Source: Brucella pituitosa
Lineage (GTDB): Bacteria; Pseudomonadota; Alphaproteobacteria; Rhizobiales; Rhizobiaceae
Length of the DNA stretch: 64,000 bases
Assembly: GCF_003049685.1 (NCBI RefSeq)
Contig: NZ_PYSY02000002.1
Span: 967,501-1,031,500 of the forward strand
Reading direction: 5' to 3'
A model generated the notes under the pieces. The model was not told where the DNA came from, made no database searches, and saw only the letters and a program-made list of their open reading frames with translations. A program made the translations under genes and the position numbers. Of this stretch, positions 17,653 to 26,700 are shown piece after piece (within the stretch, counting starts at the first letter, position 1; each line of letters starts with the position of its first letter).

Positions 17653-18336
17653 TCATTCGATATTGATTGAGTATCCAAGAAAACGTTTTGAATCAACAGG
17701 ATCAAAACCAAGCTTTTCGCGCAATTTTTTGCGGAGCTTGCTGATATGGCTTTCGACGACATTTTCTTCGACTTCACTGTCGAAAATGCCGTAAATCGCA
17801 CTGAAAATCTGCGCCTTGTTGAGGCGGCGACCACGGTTTGCGATCAGATATTCAAGGATGCGGCGCTCACGACGAGGCAACGGGAAATCCACACCATTTA
17901 TCTGTGGATCACGACCATCGGAGAAAACCCGGATCGGTCCAAGCTCGGTCCCATCATTGCCTGATGAGCCAGACGCACCGGTACGGCGACGAATTGCATT
18001 GATGCGGGCGAGGATTTCGCGGACATGAACCGGCTTGCGGACCACGTCATCAACTCCGGATTGAAAAAGCTCCAGAGTGTGCTCCAGTGACGGGCGGTCA
18101 TTTACCGCAATCACCGGCGCCTTACAGCGTTCACGAATTCGGGCTGGAAGTCCGTTCTGGGCTTCACATTCGCCGATCAGAAAGGCTTCAACTGCCAGAA
18201 TATCCTGATGGGGGACGCTCTCGACCCATTCATTGAAATCATCTGGTGTAAAGCCGGTTGTCGTGATGCCTTCTCGACTGAACCAAGAGGAGTACCCCTC
18301 AGTCACAATATTCCGCTCATCTACGACTACGATCAT
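17653..18336 (-). CDS. ftcR: FtcR, flagellar two-component-type transcriptional regulator
   Basis: A 227-residue OmpR/CtrA-like regulator, recognised as Brucella FtcR, the master activator of the flagellar genes. The receiver domain (residues 1-115) keeps an acidic pair (VVVDER) and the Lys of VVRKP, but Glu 50 (LAVEAFL) stands where the phosphorylated Asp belongs, and the switch Thr/Ser is Asn (AVND). The winged-helix domain (about 130-227) includes [14 protein letters not shown] and [15 protein letters not shown]. It is monocistronic inside the cluster and has no kinase gene beside it. Confidence 0.93.
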   Translation of the reverse strand: MIVVVDERNIVTEGYSSWFSREGITTTGFTPDDFNEWVESVPHQDILAVEAFLIGECEAQNGLPARIRERCKAPVIAVNDRPSLEHTLELFQSGVDDVVRKPVHVREILARINAIRRRTGASGSSGNDGTELGPIRVFSDGRDPQINGVDFPLPRRERRILEYLIANRGRRLNKAQIFSAIYGIFDSEVEENVVESHISKLRKKLREKLGFDPVDSKRFLGYSINIE

Positions 18337-18676
18337 CGGCCCGCCTTCCGAATCAATATGTTAACCCAAGCAAGACAGAAGTAACGGGCAGGAGGAGTCG
18401 GCGGCAATGACAAAAAGTTGCCCGCAATATATTGGGAGGTAATTTAGAAGTATCTAATTTAAAGGGAATCGCGATGATTGCATCGCCCGCCCACTCTTCG
18501 TCTGAAAACCTTAACGATTGGTTAATGCGCTCACGAAGTTTTACGATTCTTTACAAGCACTTAAAATTTTACTCTCTAAAACACCTCATCCAAACCTTTG
18601 CAACCAAAGATTGAATGCCAAATCCGCGCGTGTATAGAGCACCCCTCTACAACCGGCATTTTTCCTGGATTCACAA
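18337..18676. other. Intergenic region upstream of ftcR
   Basis: A 340-bp AT-rich region between the ftcR start and the lytic transglycosylase stop. It must hold the ftcR promoter. I see no strong palindrome or credible gene; a 60-codon open frame at 18432-18614 has no ribosome-binding site and no protein-like composition. Confidence 0.4.
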
Positions 18677-19243
18677 TCAGCCTGCGCAAAAACCTTTTGC
18701 CTGCGGCGTCCAGTTTCCGAAGCCTGCAGCGATCATATTTGTCATCACGCGACAGACATACCGCTTCTGCGCAGGATCATTATTGGGACCTGCATGATAG
18801 CGCGCGACTGCCATCGTCCAGTTGCCTTCGCGTTCACGCAGACGCTTAAGGAAGCGTGCAGCATAATCAACATTGAGGCTTGGTTGCAGCATCGCGCCAA
18901 CCGACGGAAATTCGCTCGAATGATAATAGTGATTGATCTGCATGCAGCCCAGATCGATCAGTTTTGCACCTTCGGCGTGTACCTGGTTAAAGCGCCTTAG
19001 AGCTGCAGCCTGAGACGGAAAAAACTCGGCCCTTCCTTCAATGTTCATTGCATAGGGCTGAAGCGAGTTTTTGCGCCCGGTTTCGGTTAAGCCAACGGCA
19101 TAAAGAATACCAAGTGGCACGCCATAACGGGCGGATGCTCGATGCATTTCCCGTTCGCAAGTATTCTCTGCTTTAGCTATTGATAAATTAAACGACCAGG
19201 CCGCGATTACGGCCACCAGGACCGCCAGACATTTCACGCTCAT
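18677..19243 (-). CDS. Lytic transglycosylase (SLT domain) of the flagellar locus
   Basis: A 188-residue exported protein: signal peptide MSVKCLAVLVAVIAAWSFNL..AKA, then an SLT fold with GVPLGILYAVGLTETGR (catalytic Glu in TETG), DLGCMQINHYYHS and AVARYHAGPNN. It would cut peptidoglycan so that the rod can pass, a job that the short FlgJ cannot do. The start codon lies inside the 3' end of motD, an overlap of 56 bp in another frame; a slightly longer form starting at 19273 is possible. Last gene of the fliF-motD unit. Confidence 0.85.
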   Translation of the reverse strand: MSVKCLAVLVAVIAAWSFNLSIAKAENTCEREMHRASARYGVPLGILYAVGLTETGRKNSLQPYAMNIEGRAEFFPSQAAALRRFNQVHAEGAKLIDLGCMQINHYYHSSEFPSVGAMLQPSLNVDYAARFLKRLREREGNWTMAVARYHAGPNNDPAQKRYVCRVMTNMIAAGFGNWTPQAKGFCAG

Positions 19244-20522
19244 TGGCTTCAGTCGACATGCGAGCGCGGGCATTATTGCTTTCTGCCTGACCGGATTCGC
19301 CATTCTGCCTGCCCTCTCCGCCCATGAACTGCGCTTGCGACTGTCCCTGCGCATTGCCCCGACCGTCCGAGCCGTTTTGCATGTCAAAGGTTTGCTGGCC
19401 TTGCTGTTGAGAGCTTGCCTGCTGATGCCCGGCGCTCTGACTTGCTGAACTATGCTGAACAGCACTGACTGCTCCTCGTTCTGTGACCGTCACCGAGATT
19501 TTAGCATCGTCGGCGATCCCAGCAACTTTGAGTGCCTTTTCAATCATTGAACGATCAGCTGCCAGCGCCTCCGCCCCATGAGCCTTGTCAGCCACAAGAT
19601 GAACTTCGACGCTATTATCAGCGACTAAGCGAATACGCGCAGTCACAGCGCCAAGCTCCACCGGATCAAGCCTGATCTGCAAGGTCTTTACCGCACCGAA
19701 GCTCCGTTCCGATACCAGCTGAATGTCTGCTATGCGTGCTGCCGCTGTTGAAGCCGTTGGCAAAGGAGACTTAACATCAACCACGGAAGGCGATTTCGCG
19801 GACTGCTGTTGTGGCTGCACATTTGGACGGTCTGGTTCTGCGGCATTGTTCGACTGAGCCGAAAGCTCTGGCTTGGGTAACACGGACGAAGCTTCTTCCG
19901 GACTATCAGCCTGCTTAGCTGCTGTTGCAGCAGGCTGATTGTGACTGACAACATTTTCAGCCTTTGTAGCACCCTTGGGATCAACAGAAGCCGGGTTCTT
20001 CTTGCTTGCCTCAGCGCTGTCCTTCTGATCCTTCTCTGGCTGATCCTTCCCTGGCTGGCCCTTCTTTGACAGCGCTTCCGGCATTGGCATGTCGGATACG
20101 TTATCGACAGCCATTCCCTGATCAACCGCCGCCACATCAGCCAGTGCGGATATATTTGCCCCCGGCTTGGCCGCATTGCTGGCTGCTGCGACCTGACTAT
20201 CTCCACTCGAACTGGTCAATCCTGCTGCCAAAACAAGCAGGTTCTGCGATGCGCCATAGACCGGAGATTGGGAAGGAGATTGCGCCTGTGCTTCGCGTTC
20301 TGTCTTATCGCTATCATCCGACCCTGTATCGCCGTCCTTCTGTTCGCCATCCGGCGACAGCTTGTTCTGGGGCTTTTCGAGAAGTGCGCCGAACAATTTT
20401 GCAGGCTCGGATTGTTCCTGATTTTCACCATTCACTTTCGCCACAGTGCCCTGCTGCGCACCATTTCCCTTGGCAAGCGAAGCCAGCCTTCCAGCCGCAT
20501 TCAGCAAAACATCTACGCTCAT
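19188..20522 (-). CDS. motD: MotD / FliK-type hook-length control protein
   Basis: A 444-residue low-complexity, Gln/Ser/Lys-rich protein with the FliK C-terminal domain: TLQIRLDPVELGAVTARIRL near residues 285-305, then a long Gln-rich tail. In Sinorhizobium the gene once named motD acts as the FliK ruler that sets hook length and switches export specificity. It overlaps motC by 4 bp and lies in the fliF-fliH-motB-motC-motD order typical of rhizobia. Confidence 0.88.
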   Translation of the reverse strand: MSVDVLLNAAGRLASLAKGNGAQQGTVAKVNGENQEQSEPAKLFGALLEKPQNKLSPDGEQKDGDTGSDDSDKTEREAQAQSPSQSPVYGASQNLLVLAAGLTSSSGDSQVAAASNAAKPGANISALADVAAVDQGMAVDNVSDMPMPEALSKKGQPGKDQPEKDQKDSAEASKKNPASVDPKGATKAENVVSHNQPAATAAKQADSPEEASSVLPKPELSAQSNNAAEPDRPNVQPQQQSAKSPSVVDVKSPLPTASTAAARIADIQLVSERSFGAVKTLQIRLDPVELGAVTARIRLVADNSVEVHLVADKAHGAEALAADRSMIEKALKVAGIADDAKISVTVTERGAVSAVQHSSASQSAGHQQASSQQQGQQTFDMQNGSDGRGNAQGQSQAQFMGGEGRQNGESGQAESNNARARMSTEANEREMSGGPGGRNRGLVV

Positions 20523-21823
20523 TGAATGGTCTTCCCTAGCAAGGCATCAATCTCTGCAAGCTTGCGCCGCGCGTCATCCATGGTCTTCTGCAAATCGTCT
20601 TCGGGCTGTGCGGGCTGGGATGGCTTCCAGCCAACTGCTGGCGCAACTTCCTGAGCGGCAGCCGGCGCTGGCTCTTCTTCCGCATCCGCAATTGGCATTG
20701 CGGGGATGTCAGTCTCAGTCTTAACTGGCTTCGCCTTATCCGCCATGCTGGCAGGCGTACGCGTGACAACTGAACCGACAGCCTCGGCCGCTTGCAAAAG
20801 CTGCCTGTCGCGCTCCTGCAGTCGATCCGGTGAAATCTGCGACAGTTCCCGCAAAGCATTTCCGGCAGAATCAGATGCAACATCGCTTGCAGCCGCATAG
20901 AGATTGGCGCGACTTGGATCGGTCTTCAGATGATCCGCCAGTTTACGTGCCTCACCCGACATGAAACGGGCGCGTTCAGTCTGGCCATTTACCAGAGCAC
21001 CACGCGCAATCTGCAAATACAGCGAATACTGCATAACGGGATCAGCCGTACCAATCAGCTTGGTCAGTTCGGCATTGCCGATCCGATCATTGAGTTTTAG
21101 CGCAGCATCGACGAACTGCTTCATGAAATCGCGCATATAGGGCGAGCGCGGGAAGCGCTGCAGATAATTGCGCGATAGCGTGCGTATCTTGTCAGCATCG
21201 CCCAGCTTGGCCGCAATCGGCATTGAGCGGCGAATAGCAGCTTCTTCAAAAAGCGTCCCTGGGCTCTCAAGCCGAACCTGATCAAGACGCAGAAGTGCGG
21301 TGGCAGGATCAAAGGCTGTCATCTGGCTTGCAGTAACCAGAATAATGGAGGATCGCAGCTCGGCCGGAAGCTGCTGCGACAACGGAACTGAAAACAGCTT
21401 CACAACCTCAATGTTCTGGCCCGAAGCATAAGCCAATGCGCCTTTGACAAGCTCTTGCGGGACTGTCTCGCCATCCAGACCAGCCAGCACCTTGCGCACT
21501 GCTTCCGGATTGCCGCCATTAAAGAGATAGATAATCGCCGCATAGATATTCTCAGGCTTTTCCCAGAGTTCCTTAGGAGCACGCTCCATGTCGGAACTGA
21601 CGAAAATGAGAAGCCTGTTGAGCATGACGACTGCTTCAGGCTTCCCCGAAACCAGCTGATCCTGCAACATGCGCAGCGAACGAACGAGCTTATATGGCTC
21701 AAGCACCGGCAAGCTCTGCCGTTCTTCCGCTACCACTGTCTGGGCATAGGAAACCGCTCCCCCGCTTATCAGCGGCAGGCTCGCAGCAAGTGCCAGCAAA
21801 GAGCGCGTTACCAGTTTCTTCAT
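20519..21823 (-). CDS. motC: MotC, periplasmic motility protein
   Basis: A 434-residue exported protein: signal peptide ending GGAVSYAQ, then a helical repeat-rich body (LVRSLRMLQDQLVSGKPEAV, LQRFPRSPYMRDFMKQFVDA) and a C-terminal coil (LQKTMDDARRKLAEIDALL). In Sinorhizobium MotC sits in the periplasm, is stabilised by MotE and works with MotB in torque generation. It overlaps motB by 4 bp and is intact, unlike motB. Confidence 0.92.
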   Translation of the reverse strand: MKKLVTRSLLALAASLPLISGGAVSYAQTVVAEERQSLPVLEPYKLVRSLRMLQDQLVSGKPEAVVMLNRLLIFVSSDMERAPKELWEKPENIYAAIIYLFNGGNPEAVRKVLAGLDGETVPQELVKGALAYASGQNIEVVKLFSVPLSQQLPAELRSSIILVTASQMTAFDPATALLRLDQVRLESPGTLFEEAAIRRSMPIAAKLGDADKIRTLSRNYLQRFPRSPYMRDFMKQFVDAALKLNDRIGNAELTKLIGTADPVMQYSLYLQIARGALVNGQTERARFMSGEARKLADHLKTDPSRANLYAAASDVASDSAGNALRELSQISPDRLQERDRQLLQAAEAVGSVVTRTPASMADKAKPVKTETDIPAMPIADAEEEPAPAAAQEVAPAVGWKPSQPAQPEDDLQKTMDDARRKLAEIDALLGKTIQ

Positions 21824-22946
21824 GGGGTGGACTTGAGGAAGATGTCGATGCGACGGTTTTCAGCAGCGTTCGGATCGGCTGCATTTTTAGGCTGACGGTC
21901 TGAATACCCCTCAACACGCAACACGCGTTTTTCATCCAGCCCGCCACGCACCAGCATGTAGTAAGCCATTTGCGCACGTGCCGAAGACAGACGCCAGTTA
22001 TCATAAGTCGCGCTCTTGAAAGGACGTGCATCGGTGTGGCCACTGATGATAACTTCGCCCGGCTGCCGCGAGATAACCTGCGCGATGCGTTCGAGCATCT
22101 GCACAACCCTTGCGTCGGGCTTGGCGGAGCCAATCGTGAACATACCAAAATCGACCTTGTCGGTCAGCTGGATCATGACGCCGCCTTCGACAGGAACAAC
22201 CGTCACATCAGGCATAAGTTCAGCTTTCGCTGCCTCCCCGCGTTCTGACTGAGCCTCTCCGTCTGCAGCTTTCTTCAGATCCGCAATCAGCTGCTCCTGG
22301 CTTTCAGCAGGTTTTTCAGCGTCCTCTGGCTTTGTCTCGACCTTCGCGTCAGCAGTCTGCTGCGGCGGTGTTGCAGGCGCTGCTTCTGGCTGCGTCAGTT
22401 CTTCTGCAGCCTTGCTCGACCAATAGTCCGGGCTGAATGGATCACGATAAGCGTCGCCACCATCAGCGCCAGTTTGCATGCCAGCCTGAGAACTGCCGCC
22501 GTCGCCCTTGGTGGACTGGTTTTGCAAAACGCCCGTCTCATGTGCAAGTTCGGACAAGACCGCATAAGGCTCGCGGAACATGCGGCTCTCTTCCTGCTCA
22601 ATCGGCAGAGAGGTTGTATTGTCGTTGATGACCTTGGTGCTGTTTTCTATCTGTTTGTCGCTCTCGAAGCGAACCTTGCCGTTTTTTCTCGTCAATATCC
22701 TGCACGCCCTTGGGACTCGAATGACGGTCCATCAGCTTGACAGGGTTGAAGTAGCTGGCAACAGCAGCCTTGCTCTCCTCGTTTGCGGCATTGATGAGCC
22801 ACATGACGAGAAAAAAAGGCCATCATCGCAGTCATGAAGTCGGCATATGCAATCTTCCAGACGCCACCATGATGACCGTCATGATCATCGTGCCTGCCGC
22901 GACGAACGATAATGATTTCGCGTTTGCTTTCCGGATCGATGCTCAT
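21820..22946 (-). pseudogene. motB: motB, flagellar stator protein, interrupted by two +1 frameshifts
   Basis: The stator protein MotB is recognisable from end to end but spread over three frames. Frame 1 gives the N-terminus ([17 protein letters not shown]), frame 2 the section [20 protein letters not shown], and frame 3 the rest, including the OmpA-like peptidoglycan-binding domain (IISGHTDARPFKSATYDNWR, AENRRIDIFLKST). The breaks lie at a 7-A run (22811-22817, expected 6) and a 6-T run (22682-22687, expected 5). Removing one base from each gives a 374-residue protein of normal length. As read, only about 84 residues would be made. Either a true loss or homopolymer sequencing errors. Confidence 0.9.
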
Positions 22947-23638
22947 CTGGCGGCAGCCCTTAATTCTTCCAGAACCGGCGCAACACGCGTTTCAAGCACG
23001 CGCTCACCAAAGGAAAATGAGAGTTCGCCGGATGTGGTTTCTGTGAACCGGCATCCAGCTGGCAGGAGATCGGCATGCTCCCGGAGCGGCTCAAGAAGAT
23101 GCAGCGGCCCTGCGATTTCCGGCGCGCGCGCCTCAAGAGCAATTGTGCTGATACGCTGCGCGAAACCGGAAACGGCATCCCGTTCCAGCTTGGCTGCAAG
23201 AAGCGGCGCCAAAACATCGGCAATCTGCGCAGAAAGGTTCTTTTCCAGTCCACTCAGAGCCTCGGTCAATGCGCCCGCCAGCAAAATTGCCTGTTCGCGG
23301 GAGAAGCTGGCGCGCAATGCCTCGGTTTCAGCTTCGTGTTCACGCAAAAGTCTGGCCTTTTCGGCCTCATACAGAGCCTCGGCTTCCTTGTGGCCGTCTT
23401 CTCGACCGGCCTCGAATGCGTTTCGCTTTTCTTCCTCAACAGCAATAGCGTGAGCGACTTCGGCCTGCTCGGTAAACGCCGCTTTTTCTGCCGCCGACGT
23501 CTCTGATGCATCTGCCCGCTTGGGGTGCTCGGAAAGCGGCAGGGGATGCGCAGGCGCCGCAATGATCTCGACCGCATCATCGGCAATCGGATGCGTTGAA
23601 AAATCGGGAAGGTAGCGGCTAAGCGTGAGCGTGCTCAT
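22943..23638 (-). CDS. FliH-like flagellar export regulator (putative)
   Basis: A 231-residue acidic protein with a long central coiled coil ([20 protein letters not shown], residues about 75-95) and a compact C-terminal part ([20 protein letters not shown]). The GREDG-type pattern and the place between fliF and motB suit FliH, which restrains FliI and carries it to the export gate. Alphaproteobacterial FliH proteins are very divergent, so confidence is moderate. It overlaps motB by 4 bp and starts 2 bp after fliF. Confidence 0.6.
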   Translation of the reverse strand: MSTLTLSRYLPDFSTHPIADDAVEIIAAPAHPLPLSEHPKRADASETSAAEKAAFTEQAEVAHAIAVEEEKRNAFEAGREDGHKEAEALYEAEKARLLREHEAETEALRASFSREQAILLAGALTEALSGLEKNLSAQIADVLAPLLAAKLERDAVSGFAQRISTIALEARAPEIAGPLHLLEPLREHADLLPAGCRFTETTSGELSFSFGERVLETRVAPVLEELRAAAR

Positions 23639-23640
23639 AA

Positions 23641-25386
23641 TCAGGCTGCCTCAAGCTCCGGCATCGCAGATCGCTGGGCCGACCGCTGCGTCGATGCGGC
23701 CTCCTGTTTGATGGCAGTTTCATGAATCCATTGCTTGAGAACGGCAGCCACACGCTCCTCGTCCATCTCGATCATCTGTTCGAGGCGCAACTTGGCAGGC
23801 ATGCGCATGCGCTGACGCAGATCGCTGAGGCTCGTCTTCATCTGATCGGCATAGGCTTCCGGCCCACCGATCACCGCTTTGGCGCCCTCACCTGCGATGG
23901 CCTGCTGTGTATCGCCAACAAAGTTTGGCACACCAGCTTCACCGGCTTCGCGCAGAGCAACTTCAGTTCCTGTCGATTTGGCATTCTGATCGCGCAGCAG
24001 CGGACGCACGCCGAACCAGATCAGGAGGGCAACAGCACCGAGAATTGCCAGCGCATTAACGTAAGAACCGCTCTGACGCATCAGCTGTTCTGACCATGGC
24101 GTCGAAACCGGGTCCATATCCGCGCCTGCAGGATTGAGGAAATTGACAGCAGTCACGTTGATAACGTCACCGCGATCAGCGTTGAGACCGGCGGCGGTGG
24201 CAACGAGATCACGGATCTTCAGAATCTGCTGGTCAACAAAATCGGCGGGCGGCGGGGTCGTACCGGCAGTTTCAAGCAAACGCGCCTGATCAATAACGAC
24301 AGCAATAGACAGACGTTTAACGGCATAACCATCGCTGACCGTAGACACCGTTTTGGTGTTCATTTCATAATTGGTCAGTTCTTCACGACGGTCGGTTTTT
24401 TCCGTGGAGCTATCACCATTACGGCTCTGAATTTCTTCCTGCGGAATATTCTGCTCAACACCCGTCGCGTTGTCATTGCGGGAATTGCGGGAATCGCCGC
24501 TTTCTCGAACCACACGCACGGAACGCTCGACGCGCGATTCAGGATCAAAGCTTGTCTCGTTGATCTGGCGGCGGTCTGTATCGAGTGACGCCTGAACGCT
24601 GCTCTGGAAATGGCCAATACCAAGATAGGGAGCGAGCGCCTTACGGATGCTTTCATCAACGTTCGCAGCCACCTGCTGCTCAAGCGATGCGGTCATAAGC
24701 GCTGCGCCATTGGCGGCTTCACCAGCGGATGCCAACAGGCGTCCATTGGTATCGAGAACGGTCACGGAAGATGCATCAAGCGAAGGAACTGCGGCTGCAA
24801 CCAGCTGGCGGATCGATTGGGCAGATTCAGCGGCAAAGCCACCTTCAGCACGAATGACAACGGAAGCCGATGGTTTCTGATCACCACGACGGAACGAGCC
24901 TTTTTCTGCAAGTACGATATGAACGCGTGCGGCCTTCACGCCGCGAATTGCCTGAATGGTGCGGGCGATTTCGCCTTCAAGCGCGCGAACGTGAGTGATT
25001 TCCTGCATGAATGATGTGAGGCCGAGCGAACCCATATTGTCGAACAGCTCGTAACCGGCATTGTTCGAGGTCGGCAAACCTTTTTCAGCCAGATACATGC
25101 GTGCTTGCTCAGCCTTGCCAATCGGGACAAGGATCGACGAACCGTCGGATTTGACGTCAAAAGCAATACCAGCTTCACCAAGTGCCAGACCCATGCGGTT
25201 TACGTCATCGCGTGAGAGGCCAACATAGAGCGTTTCATAGGAGGGGCGGCTCAGATAAACGCTTGTGTACAGGATCGCGCCCATCAATGCCGCTCCCACA
25301 AGTCCGAGCGCTATAAGTTTTCGCGCGCCAAGCTTGCCGAGCGTTGCCTTAAGCTGTTCGAGTAATTGCTGGAAATTCTGCTGCAT
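23641..25386 (-). CDS. fliF: FliF, flagellar MS-ring protein
   Basis: A 581-residue membrane ring protein: first membrane segment KLIALGLVGAALMGAILYTS near residues 22-41, ring-building motifs NAGYELFDNMGSLGLTSFMQ and VKAARVHIVLAEKGSFRRG, and a second membrane segment ALAILGAVALLIWFGVRPLL before the FliG-binding tail. The ATG at 25386 follows GGTGG; an ATG at 25401 would add five residues. The frame is intact. A shared CGCAAG element lies 43 bp upstream, so this is probably the first gene of fliF-fliH-motB-motC-motD. Confidence 0.94.
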   Translation of the reverse strand: MQQNFQQLLEQLKATLGKLGARKLIALGLVGAALMGAILYTSVYLSRPSYETLYVGLSRDDVNRMGLALGEAGIAFDVKSDGSSILVPIGKAEQARMYLAEKGLPTSNNAGYELFDNMGSLGLTSFMQEITHVRALEGEIARTIQAIRGVKAARVHIVLAEKGSFRRGDQKPSASVVIRAEGGFAAESAQSIRQLVAAAVPSLDASSVTVLDTNGRLLASAGEAANGAALMTASLEQQVAANVDESIRKALAPYLGIGHFQSSVQASLDTDRRQINETSFDPESRVERSVRVVRESGDSRNSRNDNATGVEQNIPQEEIQSRNGDSSTEKTDRREELTNYEMNTKTVSTVSDGYAVKRLSIAVVIDQARLLETAGTTPPPADFVDQQILKIRDLVATAAGLNADRGDVINVTAVNFLNPAGADMDPVSTPWSEQLMRQSGSYVNALAILGAVALLIWFGVRPLLRDQNAKSTGTEVALREAGEAGVPNFVGDTQQAIAGEGAKAVIGGPEAYADQMKTSLSDLRQRMRMPAKLRLEQMIEMDEERVAAVLKQWIHETAIKQEAASTQRSAQRSAMPELEAA

Positions 25387-25428
25387 CAATACCACCGCCA
25401 TCCTGATGCGAGCAAAATAGATCGCGAA

Positions 25429-25435
25429 GCTTGCG
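25429..25435 (-). promoter_or_regulatory. Shared CGCAAGC element upstream of fliF
   Basis: In fliF sense it reads TTCGCGCAAGCTTCGCG, 43 bp before the start. It shares the 14-base TCGCGCAAGCTTCG with the element before flhA. It lies between the fliC terminator and fliF. Confidence 0.5.
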
Positions 25436-25480
25436 CGAAAGTGTCGGCTTGGATGACGGGGGCATTTTAAAAAAGAAGAA

Positions 25481-25504
25481 GGGCGCGGAATGAACCCCGC
25501 GCCC
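25481..25504 (-). terminator. Intrinsic terminator of fliC
   Basis: CCGCGCCC/GGGCGCGG form a perfect 8-bp GC stem (25497-25504 with 25481-25488, 8-nt loop) starting 30 bp after the flagellin stop. On the transcribed strand it is followed by TTCTTCTTTTTTAAAA. A classical rho-independent terminator, as expected for a strongly expressed flagellin gene. Confidence 0.9.
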
Positions 25505-25533
25505 TCCAAATATAAGCCGTATCAGCTAAGCTA

Positions 25534-26430
25534 TTAGCCGCGGAACAGCGACAGGATCGACTGGCTCGACGAATTAGCGATCGAGAGAGCCTGAACACCG
25601 AGCTGCTGCTGAACCTGCAGAGCCGACAGACGAGCCGATTCCTTGTTCATGTCGGCATCAACGAGCGTACCAACGCCCTTTTCGATCGAGTCGGAAAGAC
25701 CCGAGAGGAAGCTCTTCTGGCTGTCGATCTGCGACTTGGCAGCACCAAGCTTAGCAGCACCGGTAGCCAGTTTGCCAAGCGAATCTTCAACAGCGTTCAG
25801 AGCGGTGTTGATGTCCGCGTCGGATACGGCTGTGCCTGCAGCTGGTGCAAAGAAGGTTGCTGACAACAGGCCGCCAATCATGCCGCCCGAAGCTGGCGTA
25901 CCGGCAGTTCCTGCAGTCGTTGCAACTGCAGTGTCAGCTGCTTCGAGGCTGATGGTGTCAACAGTAACTGTTGCGCCTGTGCGGTTGTAAGAAGCAACGA
26001 CATTGAGATCACCTGCTGGCGCGTTCAGAAGATTAGAACCAGCGTAGTTGGCATTGGAAATTGCCGAACCAATGGTCTTCTGAATTGCTTCGATTTCAGT
26101 TGAAATCTTCAGCTGATCTTCTGCGCTTGCGCCCATAGCGGAAACAAGCTTGGTCTTCATCTTGTCGACTTCTTCGCGGATCTTGTTGATCGCGGAGTAT
26201 GCAGTGTCAACCTTGCCAGCGCCAAGGCCGAGAGCGTCCTGAACAGCCGAGTTGGCCTTGTTGTCGGACTTCATCGAGGTCGCAATCGACCAATACGATG
26301 CATTGTCAGAAGCTTCGCCGATCCGCAGGCCGGTCGAAATACGGTTCTGCGTGGTTTCCAGCGACTTGTTGGTCGAGGAAAGAGTCTGAAGAGCGGTGAG
26401 AGCTGAAGAGTTGGTAAGAATGCTAGCCAT
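25534..26430 (-). CDS. fliC: Flagellin
   Basis: A 298-residue flagellin: N-terminal ALTALQTLSSTNKSLETTQN and RISTGLRIGEASDNASYWSI, C-terminal VQQQLGVQALSIANSSSQSI, with a short variable centre typical of rhizobial flagellins. This is the only flagellin gene in the window. It is monocistronic: an intrinsic terminator follows, and 270 bp with a leader hairpin precede it. Regulation by FlbT/FlaF through the leader is likely. Confidence 0.96.
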   Translation of the reverse strand: MASILTNSSALTALQTLSSTNKSLETTQNRISTGLRIGEASDNASYWSIATSMKSDNKANSAVQDALGLGAGKVDTAYSAINKIREEVDKMKTKLVSAMGASAEDQLKISTEIEAIQKTIGSAISNANYAGSNLLNAPAGDLNVVASYNRTGATVTVDTISLEAADTAVATTAGTAGTPASGGMIGGLLSATFFAPAAGTAVSDADINTALNAVEDSLGKLATGAAKLGAAKSQIDSQKSFLSGLSDSIEKGVGTLVDADMNKESARLSALQVQQQLGVQALSIANSSSQSILSLFRG

Positions 26431-26509
26431 TGTATTGCCCCTTGGGAAAATAAACTGAGGGACAGGCCGGATTGAATATTACCGGCATAGGGGAGCGGCA
26501 TCATGCCTG

Positions 26510-26530
26510 TCTCCACGAAACGCGTGGAGA
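26510..26530 (-). promoter_or_regulatory. Hairpin in the flagellin leader
   Basis: TCTCCACG (26510-26517) and CGTGGAGA (26523-26530) form a perfect 8-bp stem with a 5-nt loop, 80 bp before the flagellin start codon. It lies in the probable 5' leader. FlbT acts on flagellin leaders in Caulobacter, so this may be its site here. The transcription start is unknown. Confidence 0.45.
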
Positions 26531-26700
26531 CCCACTATGGCTGCTAGCACTATAACCCAATTGTTAAGAATATATTAATATAATGCGGACGTTTTTAACG
26601 AACCACGGTTTTCGGGAGGCGCATCTCGTCAGGATGCTTAACGACCCGTTGAGATAGAACCACGGGCGCCCCGAAACACCCCTTTGCCCCAGGGCATCGT

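Noticed and set aside
18432-18614. A 60-codon frame in the ftcR upstream region
   Set aside because: No ribosome-binding site, rare-type composition and no recognisable sequence; the region is better explained as promoter DNA.
22598-22804. A 68-codon open frame inside motB as a separate small gene
   Set aside because: Its first 40 residues are the middle part of MotB in a shifted frame, so it is a fragment of the interrupted gene.
26560-26640. A sigma-28 or sigma-54 promoter before the flagellin gene
   Set aside because: I found no convincing TAAA-N15-GCCGATAA or TGGCAC-N5-TTGC match; rhizobial flagellar systems normally do not use sigma-28.
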